From Phyllobacterium chamaecytisi (GTDB lineage Bacteria; Pseudomonadota; Alphaproteobacteria; Rhizobiales; Rhizobiaceae), in assembly GCF_020164455.1 (NCBI RefSeq), contig NZ_JAIQWW010000009.1, positions 162,357-226,356 on the forward strand: DNA of 64,000 nucleotides, in the 5' to 3' direction. Position numbers and translations under genes: made by a program. The notes under the pieces are model-generated. The model was not told the origin of the DNA, did no database searches, and was given only the letters and a program-made list of their open reading frames with translations. Positions 34,074 to 43,619 of this stretch are shown one piece after another; the first letter of the stretch is position 1; every line of letters starts with the position of its first letter.

Positions 34074-35288
34074 TCAACCAGTTGCTTTCTCACCCAGCCC
34101 ATGCGTCTTAAGCAGCGCCATCAGAACAGGTCCAAGTGAAAACTCGCCTCGCTCTGTCTTTGATGTGAGATCTCTCAGATACCCGCCGGCAGAATTGATG
34201 TGCCCTGACCGCTCCAGAATGCAGGCGATCGTGACTGCTGCGTTTTCCGGTCCCATGGTTTCACACGCTTCCTGATAAGCTGACGGACTGACACCAAGCA
34301 TCGAGCGCACGGCGATTGCCGCAGCCATAAGGTCCCGCCAGCTATTTATCGCGCCGCCAGGCCCATATACCGCAATCTCGGGGCACGCCTTTAACACCAT
34401 TCCTAACGGAAACACTTTCAGCAACTCACGCTGTCGCGAGTCGCTTTGGCTCAACCGTGCACCCTGGTGTTTTCTGGGGCCAGGTTCAAGTACAGTGGTG
34501 GATTCGGTATTTGAATTCTGTTTGTGATGCTCACTGTGACCACCATTGGTGCTTATTTTCTTATATTCTTGCTGCATATCCAATGTGTTGAGTATTTCCT
34601 CCTGCAGCATATCCATCTCATCAAGGAGCCGGTCCAGGTCGGAGAGCCCTGGGGAGCGCGGTATGCGGCGGACTAGCTCCACGTACACAGACTCTATTTT
34701 CTCCCAATCCCCTTCCGCGCCCTCTTCAATCGCGGCGGTGATGAGCTTACGGACATCTCGCCGGCATATCGTAAGGCTTTCCTTCGCCCTCCTCAGCGCT
34801 AGCCGATCCGCAACAACCTTGTGGGCCAGTCCAGCAAGCTCTTCAGCGCGCATGAGCAGGGGTGAGAGATCGAATCCAAACGCGTTTTCGATCTCGCCCA
34901 TCTTGTTTTTTCGAGCGTAGCGTTTGCCGTTAGCGCTGTCCCTGCGAAGAATCAATCCGGCTTCCACGAGCAACGCGAGATGTCTGCGAAGCGTGGCACC
35001 CGCTATACCGTGCGCACGGAGGGTCAGCTGAGCGTTCGACGGGAATACGACGAGTTGGGTGTCTCCGCGTAGCTCGTTTTCAGGATGGAAACTCAGAAGC
35101 GCGTCCAGAATTGCCAAGCTGCGATCCTGAAGACCGAGTATTTCGCGTGCTTCGGACGCATCCCGAAATATCTTCCACTTATCGGCCGCCTTTCCAGGCT
35201 TGATCTCCTTCGCAGCGACTTGTCTCCTCACGAGGGCAAGCGTCACCGGCCGCCGTCCAAAGGGCGTGGTCACATGTCCATTTTGCAT
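34074..35288 (-). CDS. repC: Replication initiator RepC
   Basis: 404 residues, MQNGHVTTPFGRRPVTLALV at the start as usual for RepC of repABC plasmids. The N-terminal part has winged-helix DNA-binding text ('LTLRAHGIAGATLRRHLALL', 'GLILRRDSANGKRYARKN') and the C-terminal part the conserved 'LGMVLKACPEI' and 'INSAGGYLRDL' regions. RepC binds the origin, normally inside its own coding sequence, and limits copy number. An AAGGTG site precedes the ATG. Translation and transcription are restrained by the antisense RNA encoded just upstream. Confidence 0.95.
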   Translation of the reverse strand: MQNGHVTTPFGRRPVTLALVRRQVAAKEIKPGKAADKWKIFRDASEAREILGLQDRSLAILDALLSFHPENELRGDTQLVVFPSNAQLTLRAHGIAGATLRRHLALLVEAGLILRRDSANGKRYARKNKMGEIENAFGFDLSPLLMRAEELAGLAHKVVADRLALRRAKESLTICRRDVRKLITAAIEEGAEGDWEKIESVYVELVRRIPRSPGLSDLDRLLDEMDMLQEEILNTLDMQQEYKKISTNGGHSEHHKQNSNTESTTVLEPGPRKHQGARLSQSDSRQRELLKVFPLGMVLKACPEIAVYGPGGAINSWRDLMAAAIAVRSMLGVSPSAYQEACETMGPENAAVTIACILERSGHINSAGGYLRDLTSKTERGEFSLGPVLMALLKTHGLGEKATG

Positions 35289-35346
35289 TTTTTCACCTTC
35301 TGAGAGGCAAAAGAAACCCGCTCACCAAAAACAGTGCCAAAAACTC

Positions 35347-35435
35347 TTGACTGGGATTCGGGGAAATGCGATTCTCTAGTTGTCACACTGAGAGAGAGGC
35401 TTCCACGACGGCAACGTTTGGGGGCCTTTTTCTTT
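35347..35435 (+). ncRNA. Counter-transcribed (incompatibility) RNA between repB and repC
   Basis: On the strand opposite repABC, a promoter TTGACT (35347-35352), 17-base spacer, GATTCT (35370-35375) precedes a transcript starting near 35381. It ends in a hairpin AGGCTTCC (35397-35404) / GGGGGCCT (35420-35427) followed by TTTTT. Position, orientation and size (~50 nt) match the ctRNA that controls repC in repABC plasmids and acts as an incompatibility factor. Confidence 0.8.
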
Positions 35436-35460
35436 TGCAGCGCTTCCTTTCTTTACCTCC

Positions 35461-35486
35461 AAAACCTGACAACTGTCAGGGTTTTT
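35461..35486. promoter_or_regulatory. Second copy of the palindrome, overlapping the repB stop: candidate parS
   Basis: CCTGACA (35465-35471) AC TGTCAGG (35474-35480) flanked by A4 and T5. It differs from the palindrome at 34027-34052 by one missing base and one substitution. Two copies flanking repC favour a RepB-binding function over simple termination. Confidence 0.5.
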
Positions 35487-36507
35487 CGTTTTCTCGCAGG
35501 CGGGCAAAGCGCTCGGTAAGCGCTGGGAGCTCCGCTTTAACAAACTTCAAAAACTCGATCCCAAGTGATCCCTCGGCCGAAATTCGAACCTCTTTCGAGG
35601 ACATCAGCAAGGCGCCGAGCTTTGTGCCGCTCGTATCGGTAATCGGGCTTGGCTCCCGACGACCACTCGATGCTGGCTTGATGGCGTTCAACGCACGCTG
35701 AAACCTCTGATCGGAAGTCTCCAACACATCGCCCTTCCTAACCAACACCGCTCGTAAGGCATCGAGCGTACCCGAGTCGCCCGCAACCGTCTTGGCAAGA
35801 TCCAGCCAGCGTGGCCGTCCGATCTTTGGCGCCCGCCCAATGGCCTCGATAATATCCACGGGAATGATTCTGTAGACGTTCCGCATCCGTGCCAGTTCGG
35901 CGTCTTCGATCGAAAGCGCGGCGTAGATGTAGCGCGGCTTGATCCCCGCCTCGTCCATCCGCAATGCAAACAGCGCACGCTCGATCCAGGTCAGGTCCTG
36001 GCGACTCGCGTTTTCGATTCCTTGTGCGAGAACGAGGTCAAGGTCGGAAATCTCGACCTCAATGGCTCGAACGGGCTGGCGGAGCTGCTTGGCAGCAAGC
36101 CAGCGCCGGTGACCGTAGACGATCTGATACCGACCGGGTAACGACGGGTGTTTACGGATCTGGACGGGAACCTTTTGTCCCTCGGTTTCAATTGACCGCT
36201 TGAACGCCTCAAAACTCATTTCGTCGTCGTCGGGCAACCTATCTGGGTAAGGGGAGGGGTCGATGAGGGAAGGATCCAGGTCTCGAACCGAGCCGCCACC
36301 CGATTCGACAATAGCCCTCAACCGATCTCGCTCTGATCTAATGTCATCGATTGCCCGGTGGGCGGCGCCGATAACACCAGCCCCGACACGATTGCCCGAA
36401 GGTTGAGCCGTGGCCTCGGGCTGCTGATCAGTTGTCGGGTTGTTCTCGAGCTCTGCCGAAAGCAGCCCGAAGCTGGCGACAATGGACTTGCGGGAAGATT
36501 TGCTCAT
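35476..36507 (-). CDS. repB: Partitioning protein RepB (ParB family)
   Basis: 343 residues, MSKSSRKSIVASFGLLSAEL. The ParB/Spo0J nuclease-like domain is seen at about 80-170 ('LIDPSPYPDRLPDDDE', 'QKVPVQIRKHPSLPGRYQIV', 'YGHRRWLAAKQL') followed by a helix-turn-helix region ('RQDLTWIERALFALRMDEAG') and a RepB-specific C-terminus. It binds parS and with RepA partitions the plasmid and autoregulates the operon. Start and repA stop overlap by four bases (ATGA). Confidence 0.95.
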   Translation of the reverse strand: MSKSSRKSIVASFGLLSAELENNPTTDQQPEATAQPSGNRVGAGVIGAAHRAIDDIRSERDRLRAIVESGGGSVRDLDPSLIDPSPYPDRLPDDDEMSFEAFKRSIETEGQKVPVQIRKHPSLPGRYQIVYGHRRWLAAKQLRQPVRAIEVEISDLDLVLAQGIENASRQDLTWIERALFALRMDEAGIKPRYIYAALSIEDAELARMRNVYRIIPVDIIEAIGRAPKIGRPRWLDLAKTVAGDSGTLDALRAVLVRKGDVLETSDQRFQRALNAIKPASSGRREPSPITDTSGTKLGALLMSSKEVRISAEGSLGIEFLKFVKAELPALTERFARLRENEKP

Positions 36508-37727
36508 GTCCGCCCCCAGCTGTCATTTATCAGGCGAACTATCGCCTCATTCACGGCGTCTACCGCCTCCCGGGCACGTTTCTGGGTATCGCGACCGATT
36601 TGTCCCATCTCGAGCTCGTATACCGAACGTTTCGCCAGGCCCGCGGCCTCCACCGCCGTACTTTCAATGGCGGTCGGCAACAAAACATCAGAGCCGAACA
36701 AGTGCCTAAGCATCGCAACCACCTGTGACTGCGGCGCGTCATTTGGGTCGTGCCGTGTTACCAAGTACCGGATGAAATCCTGATCAAGCTGTGCGCCGCT
36801 CTCATTGAGAACGCTAATGAGGTCTCCCATCATGAGAAGAAACTGGTTCATCGATGCGACGTCCAGCATGGCCGGATGGACGGTGATAATCATGCTGGTT
36901 GCCGCATATATTGCGCTCAGCGTGAGAAAGCCGAGCGACGGCGGAGTATCAAGAATGACAACATCGTAGTCCGTCTCGACTTCAGAAAGGGCGAGCTTCA
37001 ATCGCTCGAAGAAGATTGCGCCGGAGCTCGATTTGATCGCCAAAACCCGCGGCGTTTCGTGCTCATACTCCATGACTTCCAGATTTCCCGGAATAAGGTC
37101 AATGCCATCGAAGTATGTCTTGCGGATGATGTCGCGAATTGGGCGACGTTCGGCCTCGTCGTAGCGTAGGGCGGCGTAGATTGTTTCATTTGACCCAACG
37201 TCCAGCTCCGGCTGAGCACCAAACATAGCGGACAGGGATGCTTGAGGATCCAAATCCAATACAAGGACGCGATAGCCGTGCAGCGCGAGATAATGAGATA
37301 GATGGACGCAGGTAGTGGTCTTTGCGCTGCCGCCTTTAAAGTTGGCAATTGCCACAACCTGGAGATGCTCGCCAGCGCCACGGCGAGGCAAGAATCGCAA
37401 GGCATCTGAAGGTTTCTGCTTAGCGAACAGTTCACGCAGCTCATTAATCTGGGCGAGCGTGTAGACGCGATGGTTATTCTCTAGTCTGCTGGGAACCGGT
37501 CCACGCCCTTCGGTGGACAAAAGCTTAAGGGTGGAATCGGGTATAGACGTCAGCTTAGACACTTCGTTGGTCAAAAACGGACGCAGGGCCTTTTGCGCTG
37601 TTGGCGGATACATGCGAGTTCTGAGCTGCTGCAATTGCCCCGACAAAATTGCGGCATGGCGCATGATTTTGCTGCCAGCATCTTCCTTGGAGCCAACAAA
37701 TGCTTCCACTCGGTTTGCTATCGCCAT
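36504..37727 (-). CDS. repA: Partitioning ATPase RepA (ParA family)
   Basis: 407 residues from the ATG at 37727, which has a strong AAGGGGG ribosome site four bases upstream; the ORF is open 47 codons further but 407 is the usual RepA length. The deviant Walker A 'IANFKGGSAKTTT' lies near 130-139, Walker A' 'LVLDLDPQASLS' follows, and 'VVILDTPPSLGFLTL' is Walker B. An N-terminal helix-turn-helix ('LTNEVSKLTSIPDSTLKLLS') binds the repABC operator. Partition and autorepression role by family. Confidence 0.95.
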   Translation of the reverse strand: MAIANRVEAFVGSKEDAGSKIMRHAAILSGQLQQLRTRMYPPTAQKALRPFLTNEVSKLTSIPDSTLKLLSTEGRGPVPSRLENNHRVYTLAQINELRELFAKQKPSDALRFLPRRGAGEHLQVVAIANFKGGSAKTTTCVHLSHYLALHGYRVLVLDLDPQASLSAMFGAQPELDVGSNETIYAALRYDEAERRPIRDIIRKTYFDGIDLIPGNLEVMEYEHETPRVLAIKSSSGAIFFERLKLALSEVETDYDVVILDTPPSLGFLTLSAIYAATSMIITVHPAMLDVASMNQFLLMMGDLISVLNESGAQLDQDFIRYLVTRHDPNDAPQSQVVAMLRHLFGSDVLLPTAIESTAVEAAGLAKRSVYELEMGQIGRDTQKRAREAVDAVNEAIVRLINDSWGRT

Positions 37728-38101
37728 TTGTCCCCCTTGGCGGCCTTCTATCGGCTTACTGGCCATTGCCCGCCAAAATAGAACACGATTCTCTCTACTC
37801 GTCCAGAAGTTTAGGCTTAACAAAAGGTTAACGGATGGCAAGTTCCCAGGCGAACCCGCAAGCTGCATGTAAGAGTTTTTGTATTTCCGATCAGAGGGTT
37901 AGCGCAAACTCTTCCAGATTCCTGATCTCGAATTGTTCTCCGGTGAATCCTGCAAGACGAAGCTAGCCCTCTGGCGACGCCAGTAATCCTTCCCGAATCG
38001 CAGAGCCGACTCGCCTCCAATTACCTTGTAGAATTCTACAACTGCTCAGCACTTGTGATCCGTGCTCATCTCCGCAGCGAATTTTCGGAACGGAGATAAG
38101 C
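37728..38101. other. Divergent regulatory region between repA and traI
   Basis: 374 bases without a gene, holding the repABC promoter (left) and the traI-trb promoter with its tra box (right). TTAACGG-like and TTAGCG-like motifs occur near 37830 and 37900 but I see no further clear operator. Confidence 0.6.
38026..38041. promoter_or_regulatory. tra box candidate (TraR binding site) upstream of traI
   Basis: TTGTAGAATTCTACAA is a perfect 16-base palindrome, 60 bases before the traI start, where LuxR-type activators bind in this plasmid class. A degenerate relative lies between traA and traC. Binding by this TraR is inference. Confidence 0.6.
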
Positions 38102-38725
38102 ATGCAAGTATTCGCGATTTCTGCTCGACAGAGCATTTCTCAACAACAACTTCTCGAAGCACATCACAGGCTTCGCGCTGAGGTGTTTTCAAATCGACTG
38201 GGCTGGGAAGTCGATGTTATCGACGGCCGGGAAACGGACGCTTTCGACGCCCTCCAACCGACTTACATCATCGCTGTTTCGGAAAGCGGCCGTGTGGCAG
38301 GATGCGCGAGGCTGTTGCCAGCCATTGGCCCGACGATGGTAACGGACATCTTTTCGTCGCTTCTCCCAAACGGGCGGCTGAACGCCCATGCTGCGATGGT
38401 CGAGAGTTCCCGCTTTTGCGTTGATACCACCCTAGAAGAGGGCAGGGGAGCCGGCTCGGTCCATGAGGCAACGCTGAGCATGTTTGCGGGCATCATCGAG
38501 TGGTGCCTCGTGAACGGCGTCACTGAAATCGTCACGGCCACCGACCTGCGCTTCGAACGTATCCTCAGTCGCGTTGGCTGGCCCCTGCAGCGGCTGGCTG
38601 ATCCCAGGAAAATCGGCGTGACCATGGCCGTGGCGGGAATCTTGCCGGCCGACGCCAAGATTTTCGAGAAGATCCGTCCCTCCAACTACCGATCTGAATT
38701 CACTCCCGTCAGCCAGGCAGCATAA
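38102..38725 (+). CDS. traI: Acyl-homoserine-lactone synthase TraI (LuxI family)
   Basis: 207 residues with the conserved LuxI residues: Arg25, Phe29 and Trp35 in 'HHRLRAEVFSNRLGWEV', the acidic pair in 'VIDGRETDAFD', and 'GRVAGCARLLP' and 'VESSRFCVD' (E, SRF). It makes the acyl-HSL signal from acyl-ACP and S-adenosylmethionine. First gene of the trb operon, ten bases before trbB, so signal and transfer channel are made together in a positive loop with TraR, as in Ti plasmids. Confidence 0.95.
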   Translation: MQVFAISARQSISQQQLLEAHHRLRAEVFSNRLGWEVDVIDGRETDAFDALQPTYIIAVSESGRVAGCARLLPAIGPTMVTDIFSSLLPNGRLNAHAAMVESSRFCVDTTLEEGRGAGSVHEATLSMFAGIIEWCLVNGVTEIVTATDLRFERILSRVGWPLQRLADPRKIGVTMAVAGILPADAKIFEKIRPSNYRSEFTPVSQAA

Positions 38726-38735
38726 GGAGAAATCC

Positions 38736-39713
38736 GTGAACCAGCTTCGCTCCCACCCTCGGCTTGTCCGCAAACTTCAGGAAGCGCTTGGCGACCAGCT
38801 TTGTGTCGCGCTCGATGATGCGACCGTTGTCGAGATCATGCTCAATCCCGACGGCAAACTGTTCATCGAACGGCTCGGTCATGGAGTGGCTCCGGCCGGT
38901 GTGATGTCGCCCGCAAGTGCAGAAATGGTCATCGGGACGGTAGCGCATGCACTCCAGTCCGAGGTCGATACCGAGCAGCCGATCATTTCCGGCGAACTGC
39001 CGATCGGCGGCCACCGTTTCGAAGGACTATTACCTCCCGTCGTTTCCAAGCCGGCTTTCACCATTCGCCGGCGTGCCTCGCGCTTGATCCCGCTCGACGA
39101 CTATGTGCGCTCCGGCCTGATGACAGAACAGCAGGCCAAGACCATCCGCAGCGCGATTTCGGCACGGTTCAACATCATCATTTCGGGGGGCACGGGTTCC
39201 GGCAAGACGACGCTTGCCAATGCCGTCATCAATGAAATCATCAAGTCGACACCTGAGGACCGCCTCGTCATCCTTGAGGATACCGCGGAAGTTCAGTGCG
39301 CAGCCGTGAATGCCGTGCTTCTCCACACAAGCGATACGGTCGACATGGCGCGACTGCTGAAGAGCACCATGCGCCTGCGCCCCGATAGGATTGTGGTTGG
39401 CGAGGTCCGTGACGGCGCTGCACTGACACTGCTCAAGGCATGGAACACCGGCCACCCAGGGGGCGTCGCCACCATCCATTCCAATACTGCCATGTCGGCG
39501 CTGCGCCGCCTTGAGCAACTGACAGCGGAAGCCAGCCAGCAGCCGATGCACGAGGTGATCGGCGAAGCTGTGGATCTGATCATCTCGATCGAGCGGACGG
39601 CGCGGGGACGGCGGGTTCGCGACGTCATCCAGGTCGAGCGCTACGCACACGGCGAATACGAAATCGAATCCGATCAGCTGATGGAAGAACAGGAGGCGCG
39701 CCATGTCGCGTAG
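38736..39713 (+). CDS. trbB: Conjugal transfer ATPase TrbB (VirB11 family)
   Basis: 325 residues from a GTG preceded by AAGGAG. Secretion ATPase of the VirB11/PulE family: Walker A '[17 protein letters not shown]', Asp box '[12 protein letters not shown]', Walker B-like '[20 protein letters not shown]' and the His box '[15 protein letters not shown]'. It works as a hexamer at the inner face of the mating channel to drive pilus assembly and transfer. Overlaps trbC by eleven bases. Confidence 0.95.
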   Translation: MNQLRSHPRLVRKLQEALGDQLCVALDDATVVEIMLNPDGKLFIERLGHGVAPAGVMSPASAEMVIGTVAHALQSEVDTEQPIISGELPIGGHRFEGLLPPVVSKPAFTIRRRASRLIPLDDYVRSGLMTEQQAKTIRSAISARFNIIISGGTGSGKTTLANAVINEIIKSTPEDRLVILEDTAEVQCAAVNAVLLHTSDTVDMARLLKSTMRLRPDRIVVGEVRDGAALTLLKAWNTGHPGGVATIHSNTAMSALRRLEQLTAEASQQPMHEVIGEAVDLIISIERTARGRRVRDVIQVERYAHGEYEIESDQLMEEQEARHVA

Positions 39714-40086
39714 GAACGCAGTCCTCGCCATAGCCCTCCTCGCGGCACCCATCGTGCTTGCCTCGGTCGCGCCGGCACTCGCGAGTTCCGGCGGCAGTCT
39801 GCCGTGGGAAGGGCCGCTGCAGCAGATCCAGGAGTCGATCACCGGTCCGGTTGCCGGCGCTATCGCACTTGCAGCGGTCGCGATCGCCGGCGGCATGCTG
39901 ATATTCGGCGGCGAGCTCAACGATTTCGCGCGGCGGCTCGTCTATATCGTGCTTGTCGCCGGTATCCTGCTCGGTGCCACCACCATCATCGGCCTCTTCG
40001 GTGCGACCGGCGCATCGATCGGACTGTCCGGCGAGCAGACGACCTCCCTTGCTGCAAGCGGAAAAGGGGAGGGGGCTCATGGCTGA
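39703..40086 (+). CDS. trbC: Pilin TrbC (VirB2 family)
   Basis: 127 residues with a signal peptide ('[20 protein letters not shown]'-like) and two hydrophobic segments ('[19 protein letters not shown]', '[20 protein letters not shown]'). By analogy to RP4, the prepilin is processed and cyclised by the TraF protease encoded elsewhere in this window. Major subunit of the conjugative pilus. Overlaps trbD by eight bases. Confidence 0.92.
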   Translation: MSRRNAVLAIALLAAPIVLASVAPALASSGGSLPWEGPLQQIQESITGPVAGAIALAAVAIAGGMLIFGGELNDFARRLVYIVLVAGILLGATTIIGLFGATGASIGLSGEQTTSLAASGKGEGAHG

Positions 40087-40378
40087 GTCCCTGTCCGGAC
40101 TGCAACGCAACCGAATTCACCGCGCGCTGTCGCGTCCGAATCTTCTGATGGGTGCGGACCGGGAACTGGTGCTGCTCACAGGGCTTGCCGCCGTCATTCT
40201 CATTTTTGTGGTGCTGACGGTCTATTCCGCCCTCTTCGGTGTTACCGTCTGGATCGTCATCGTCGGGTTCCTGAGAATGATGGCAAAGGCGGATCCGCTG
40301 ATGCGGCAAGTCTATGTCCGCCATATGGCCTACCAGCACTACTACATGGCGACCTCCTCGCCGTGGCGTCGGTATTGA
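40079..40378 (+). CDS. trbD: TrbD (VirB3 family) inner-membrane protein
   Basis: 99 residues, [20 protein letters not shown], with one long hydrophobic stretch ('[20 protein letters not shown]', continuing to '[12 protein letters not shown]'). VirB3-like partner of the TrbE ATPase in pilus assembly. The start at 40079 overlaps the end of trbC; upstream reading is not needed. Confidence 0.92.
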   Translation: MAESLSGLQRNRIHRALSRPNLLMGADRELVLLTGLAAVILIFVVLTVYSALFGVTVWIVIVGFLRMMAKADPLMRQVYVRHMAYQHYYMATSSPWRRY

Positions 40379-40387
40379 GGGGAAGGC

Positions 40388-42844
40388 ATGGTCGCTCTCA
40401 AACGCTTCCGGGCCACCGGCCCATCCTTTGCAGATCTCGTCCCCTATGCCGGCTTGGTCGACAATGGCGTGCTCCTGTTGAAGGACGGGAGCCTGATGGC
40501 CGGCTGGTATTTTGCCGGACCAGACTCCGAAAGCGCGACCGATCTGCAGCGCAACGAACTTTCACGTCAGATCAATACGATCCTGTCTCGGCTTGGGAGC
40601 GGCTGGATGATCCAGGTCGAGGCGGTTCGCATCCCGACATTCGACTACCCGGCAGATGACCGCTGCCATTTCCCCGACGCGGTCACGCGCGCGATCGACG
40701 CCGAGCGACGGGCGCATTTTGGGCGCGAGCAGGGGCATTTCGAAAGCAAGCACGCGCTTGTCCTCACCTATAGGCCCCTCGCGCCCAAAAAGACAGCGCT
40801 CAGCAAATACATCTATTCGGACGAGGAGAGCCGAAAGAAGACCTACGCCGACACGGTGCTGTTTATCTTCAAGAACGCCGTGCGCGAAATCGAGCAGTAT
40901 CTTGCCAACACACTTTCGATCCGGCGGATGGAAACGCGCGAGGTTGTCGAGAGGGGAGGGGAGCGGCTCGCCCGCTATGACGAACTGCTGCAGTTCGTCC
41001 GCTTCTGCATCACCGGCGAAAACCATCCGATCCGATTGCCGGATGCTCCAATGTATCTCGACTGGATCGCCACGGCCGAGCTCGAGCATGGACTGACGCC
41101 AAAGGTCGAGAACAGCTTCCTCGGCGTCGTGGCGATCGACGGACTGCCCGCCGAAAGCTGGCCGGGGATCCTCAACAGCCTCGACCTGATGCCGCTGACC
41201 TATCGCTGGTCATCGCGTTTCATGTTCCTCGATGCGGAAGAGGCGCGGCAGAAACTCGAGCGCACCCGCAAAAAATGGCAGCAGAAGGTAAGGCCGTTCT
41301 TCGATCAGCTTTTCCAGACGCAGAGCCGTTCGGTCGATCAGGACGCCATGACGATGGTGGCCGAGACGGAAGATGCGATCGCGCAAGCCTCGTCGCAGCT
41401 CGTCGCCTATGGTTACTATACGCCGGTCATTGTCCTGTTCGATCATGATCATGAAGTCCTGCAGGAGAATGCGGAAGCGATCCGTCGATTGATCCAGGCT
41501 GAGGGGTTCGGCGCGCGGATTGAAACGCTGAATGCGACAGATGCCTATCTCGGCAGCTTGCCCGGCAACTGGTACAGCAATATCCGCGAACCGCTGATCA
41601 ATACCCACAATCTTGCGGATTTGATCCCGTTGAACTCGGTCTGGTCGGGCAATCCAGTGGCGCCGTGCTCCTTCTACCCGCCGAACTCACCGCCGCTGAT
41701 GCAGGTCGCGAGCGGCTCGACGCCATTTCGGCTCAACCTGCATGTCGATGACGTTGGTCACACGCTGATCTTCGGACCTACAGGCTCAGGAAAGTCGACG
41801 CTTCTGGCGCTGATCGCCGCGCAGTTCCGGCGCTACGAACGCGCGCAGATCTTCGCCTTCGACAAGGGGAATTCACTTCTGCCGCTGACGCTCGCCACCG
41901 GCGCCGATCACTACGAAATCGGCGGTGACGCTCCCGAAGAGGGGAGGGCGCTGGCGTTCTGCCCGCTATCGGACCTCAAGAGTGACGCCGATCGCGCTTG
42001 GGCCACGGAATGGATCGAAATGCTGGTGGCGCTGCAGGGCATCACCATCACGCCCGATCATCGCAACGCGATCTCGCGGCAGGTCGGACTGATGGCGAGT
42101 GCGCCTGGACGGTCATTGTCGGACTTTGTCAGCGGCGTGCAGATGCGCGAGATCAAGGATGCGCTGCATCATTACACGGTCGACGGTCCGATGGGTCAGC
42201 TTCTCGACGCGGAACGAGATGGTCTCTTGCTCGGGGCCTTCCAGACCTTCGAGATCGAGCAACTGATGAACATGGGCGAGCGCAATCTCGTGCCCGTGCT
42301 CACCTATCTGTTCCGGCGGATCGAAAAGCGTCTCGATGGCTCGCCAAGCCTCATCGTGCTGGATGAGGCATGGCTGATGCTTGGCCATCCAGTATTTCGA
42401 GCCAAGATCCGCGAATGGCTGAAGGTGCTGCGCAAGGCCAACTGTGCTGTCGTACTCGCCACGCAGTCGATCTCGGATGCCGAGCGCTCCGGCATCATCG
42501 ACGTGCTGAAGGAATCCTGCCCGACAAAAATCTGCCTTCCGAACGGTGCTGCCCGCGAGCCAGGGACGCGCGAGTTCTACGAACGGATCGGCTTCAACGA
42601 GCGGCAGATCGAGATCGTCTCGAACGCATTGCCGAAGCACGAATATTACGTCGTCACGCCGGAAGGCCGGCGGCTGTTCGATATGGCGCTTGGGCCGGTG
42701 GCGCTGAGCTTCGTCGGCGTGTCCGGCAAGGAGGACCTGAAGCGCATTCGTACGCTCCATTCCGAACATAGCCGCGACTGGCCAATCCATTGGCTTCAAA
42801 CGAGAGGAGTTCACGATGCCGCATCGATGCTCAACTTCGAATAA
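40388..42844 (+). CDS. trbE: Conjugal transfer ATPase TrbE (VirB4 family)
   Basis: 818 residues. Walker A 'TLIFGPTGSGKSTLLALIAA' near 460 and Walker B 'SLIVLDEAWLMLGHPVF' near 655, with the conserved 'VLATQSISDAERSGIIDVL' after it. Energises pilin extraction and channel assembly. AAGG site before the start; the end overlaps trbJ by 29 bases. Confidence 0.95.
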   Translation: MVALKRFRATGPSFADLVPYAGLVDNGVLLLKDGSLMAGWYFAGPDSESATDLQRNELSRQINTILSRLGSGWMIQVEAVRIPTFDYPADDRCHFPDAVTRAIDAERRAHFGREQGHFESKHALVLTYRPLAPKKTALSKYIYSDEESRKKTYADTVLFIFKNAVREIEQYLANTLSIRRMETREVVERGGERLARYDELLQFVRFCITGENHPIRLPDAPMYLDWIATAELEHGLTPKVENSFLGVVAIDGLPAESWPGILNSLDLMPLTYRWSSRFMFLDAEEARQKLERTRKKWQQKVRPFFDQLFQTQSRSVDQDAMTMVAETEDAIAQASSQLVAYGYYTPVIVLFDHDHEVLQENAEAIRRLIQAEGFGARIETLNATDAYLGSLPGNWYSNIREPLINTHNLADLIPLNSVWSGNPVAPCSFYPPNSPPLMQVASGSTPFRLNLHVDDVGHTLIFGPTGSGKSTLLALIAAQFRRYERAQIFAFDKGNSLLPLTLATGADHYEIGGDAPEEGRALAFCPLSDLKSDADRAWATEWIEMLVALQGITITPDHRNAISRQVGLMASAPGRSLSDFVSGVQMREIKDALHHYTVDGPMGQLLDAERDGLLLGAFQTFEIEQLMNMGERNLVPVLTYLFRRIEKRLDGSPSLIVLDEAWLMLGHPVFRAKIREWLKVLRKANCAVVLATQSISDAERSGIIDVLKESCPTKICLPNGAAREPGTREFYERIGFNERQIEIVSNALPKHEYYVVTPEGRRLFDMALGPVALSFVGVSGKEDLKRIRTLHSEHSRDWPIHWLQTRGVHDAASMLNFE

Positions 42845-43619
42845 ATTGCTCGCCGGCTTAATGATCGTTGCATTGACGATCGGCGCCATCATGCCGGCAA
42901 AAGCAGGAACCGCCACGGCTGCGGCCACCGAGTGGACGCAGCTGCTCAACAATGGCGAGCTCGTCTCCTTGGTTGGCCAAGCTGGTGAGCAAATTCAGAA
43001 CCAGCTGACCCAGATCAGCCAACTCGCGCAGCAGATCGAAACGCAGCTCAACATCTACCAAAACCTGCTGCAGAACACCGCAACGCTTCCATCGCACATG
43101 TGGGGGCAGGTCGAGAGCGATCTCAATCAGTTGCGCAGCATCGTCGATCAGGGCCAGAGCATTTCATTTTCGATGGGCAATGCCGACGACGTGCTTCAGC
43201 AGCGCTTTCAGAGCTATTCGAACCTCAGGACCAACCTGCCGAATACGACAAGCTTTTCCTCAAGCTACCAGACCTGGTCCGACACCAACCGGGACACGAT
43301 CGCCAGCACGCTGAAGGCCGCGAGCCTGACGGCCGAGCAGTTTGACAGCGAGGAAGGCACAATGACTTCGCTGCGATCGATGTCCGAGACCGCCGACGGG
43401 CAAATGAAGGCCCTGCAGGTCGGGCATCAGATCGCGGCACAGCAGGTGGCGCAGATGCAGAAGCTGCGCGGGCTCGTCTCCCAACAAATGACCATGATGG
43501 GGACCTGGCTTCAAACCGAGCAGACCGACAAGGACCTCGCGCAGGCCAGGCGGGAGAAGTTCTTCGACGGGACAGCACCGTCCACCTCCGGCGGTGAGAA
43601 AATGAAGGTGGAATGGTGA
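42816..43619 (+). CDS. trbJ: TrbJ (VirB5 family), minor pilus component
   Basis: 267 residues with a signal peptide ('LLAGLMIVALTIGAIMPAKA') and long amphipathic helices ('QAGEQIQNQLTQISQLAQQI') typical of VirB5-like proteins. In RP4, TrbJ takes part in mating-pair formation. Its last 25 residues ('RREKFFDGTAPSTSGGEKMK', then VEW) strikingly resemble the end of TrbK encoded next (see findings). trbK starts inside its final codons. Confidence 0.93.
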   Translation: MPHRCSTSNKLLAGLMIVALTIGAIMPAKAGTATAAATEWTQLLNNGELVSLVGQAGEQIQNQLTQISQLAQQIETQLNIYQNLLQNTATLPSHMWGQVESDLNQLRSIVDQGQSISFSMGNADDVLQQRFQSYSNLRTNLPNTTSFSSSYQTWSDTNRDTIASTLKAASLTAEQFDSEEGTMTSLRSMSETADGQMKALQVGHQIAAQQVAQMQKLRGLVSQQMTMMGTWLQTEQTDKDLAQARREKFFDGTAPSTSGGEKMKVEW

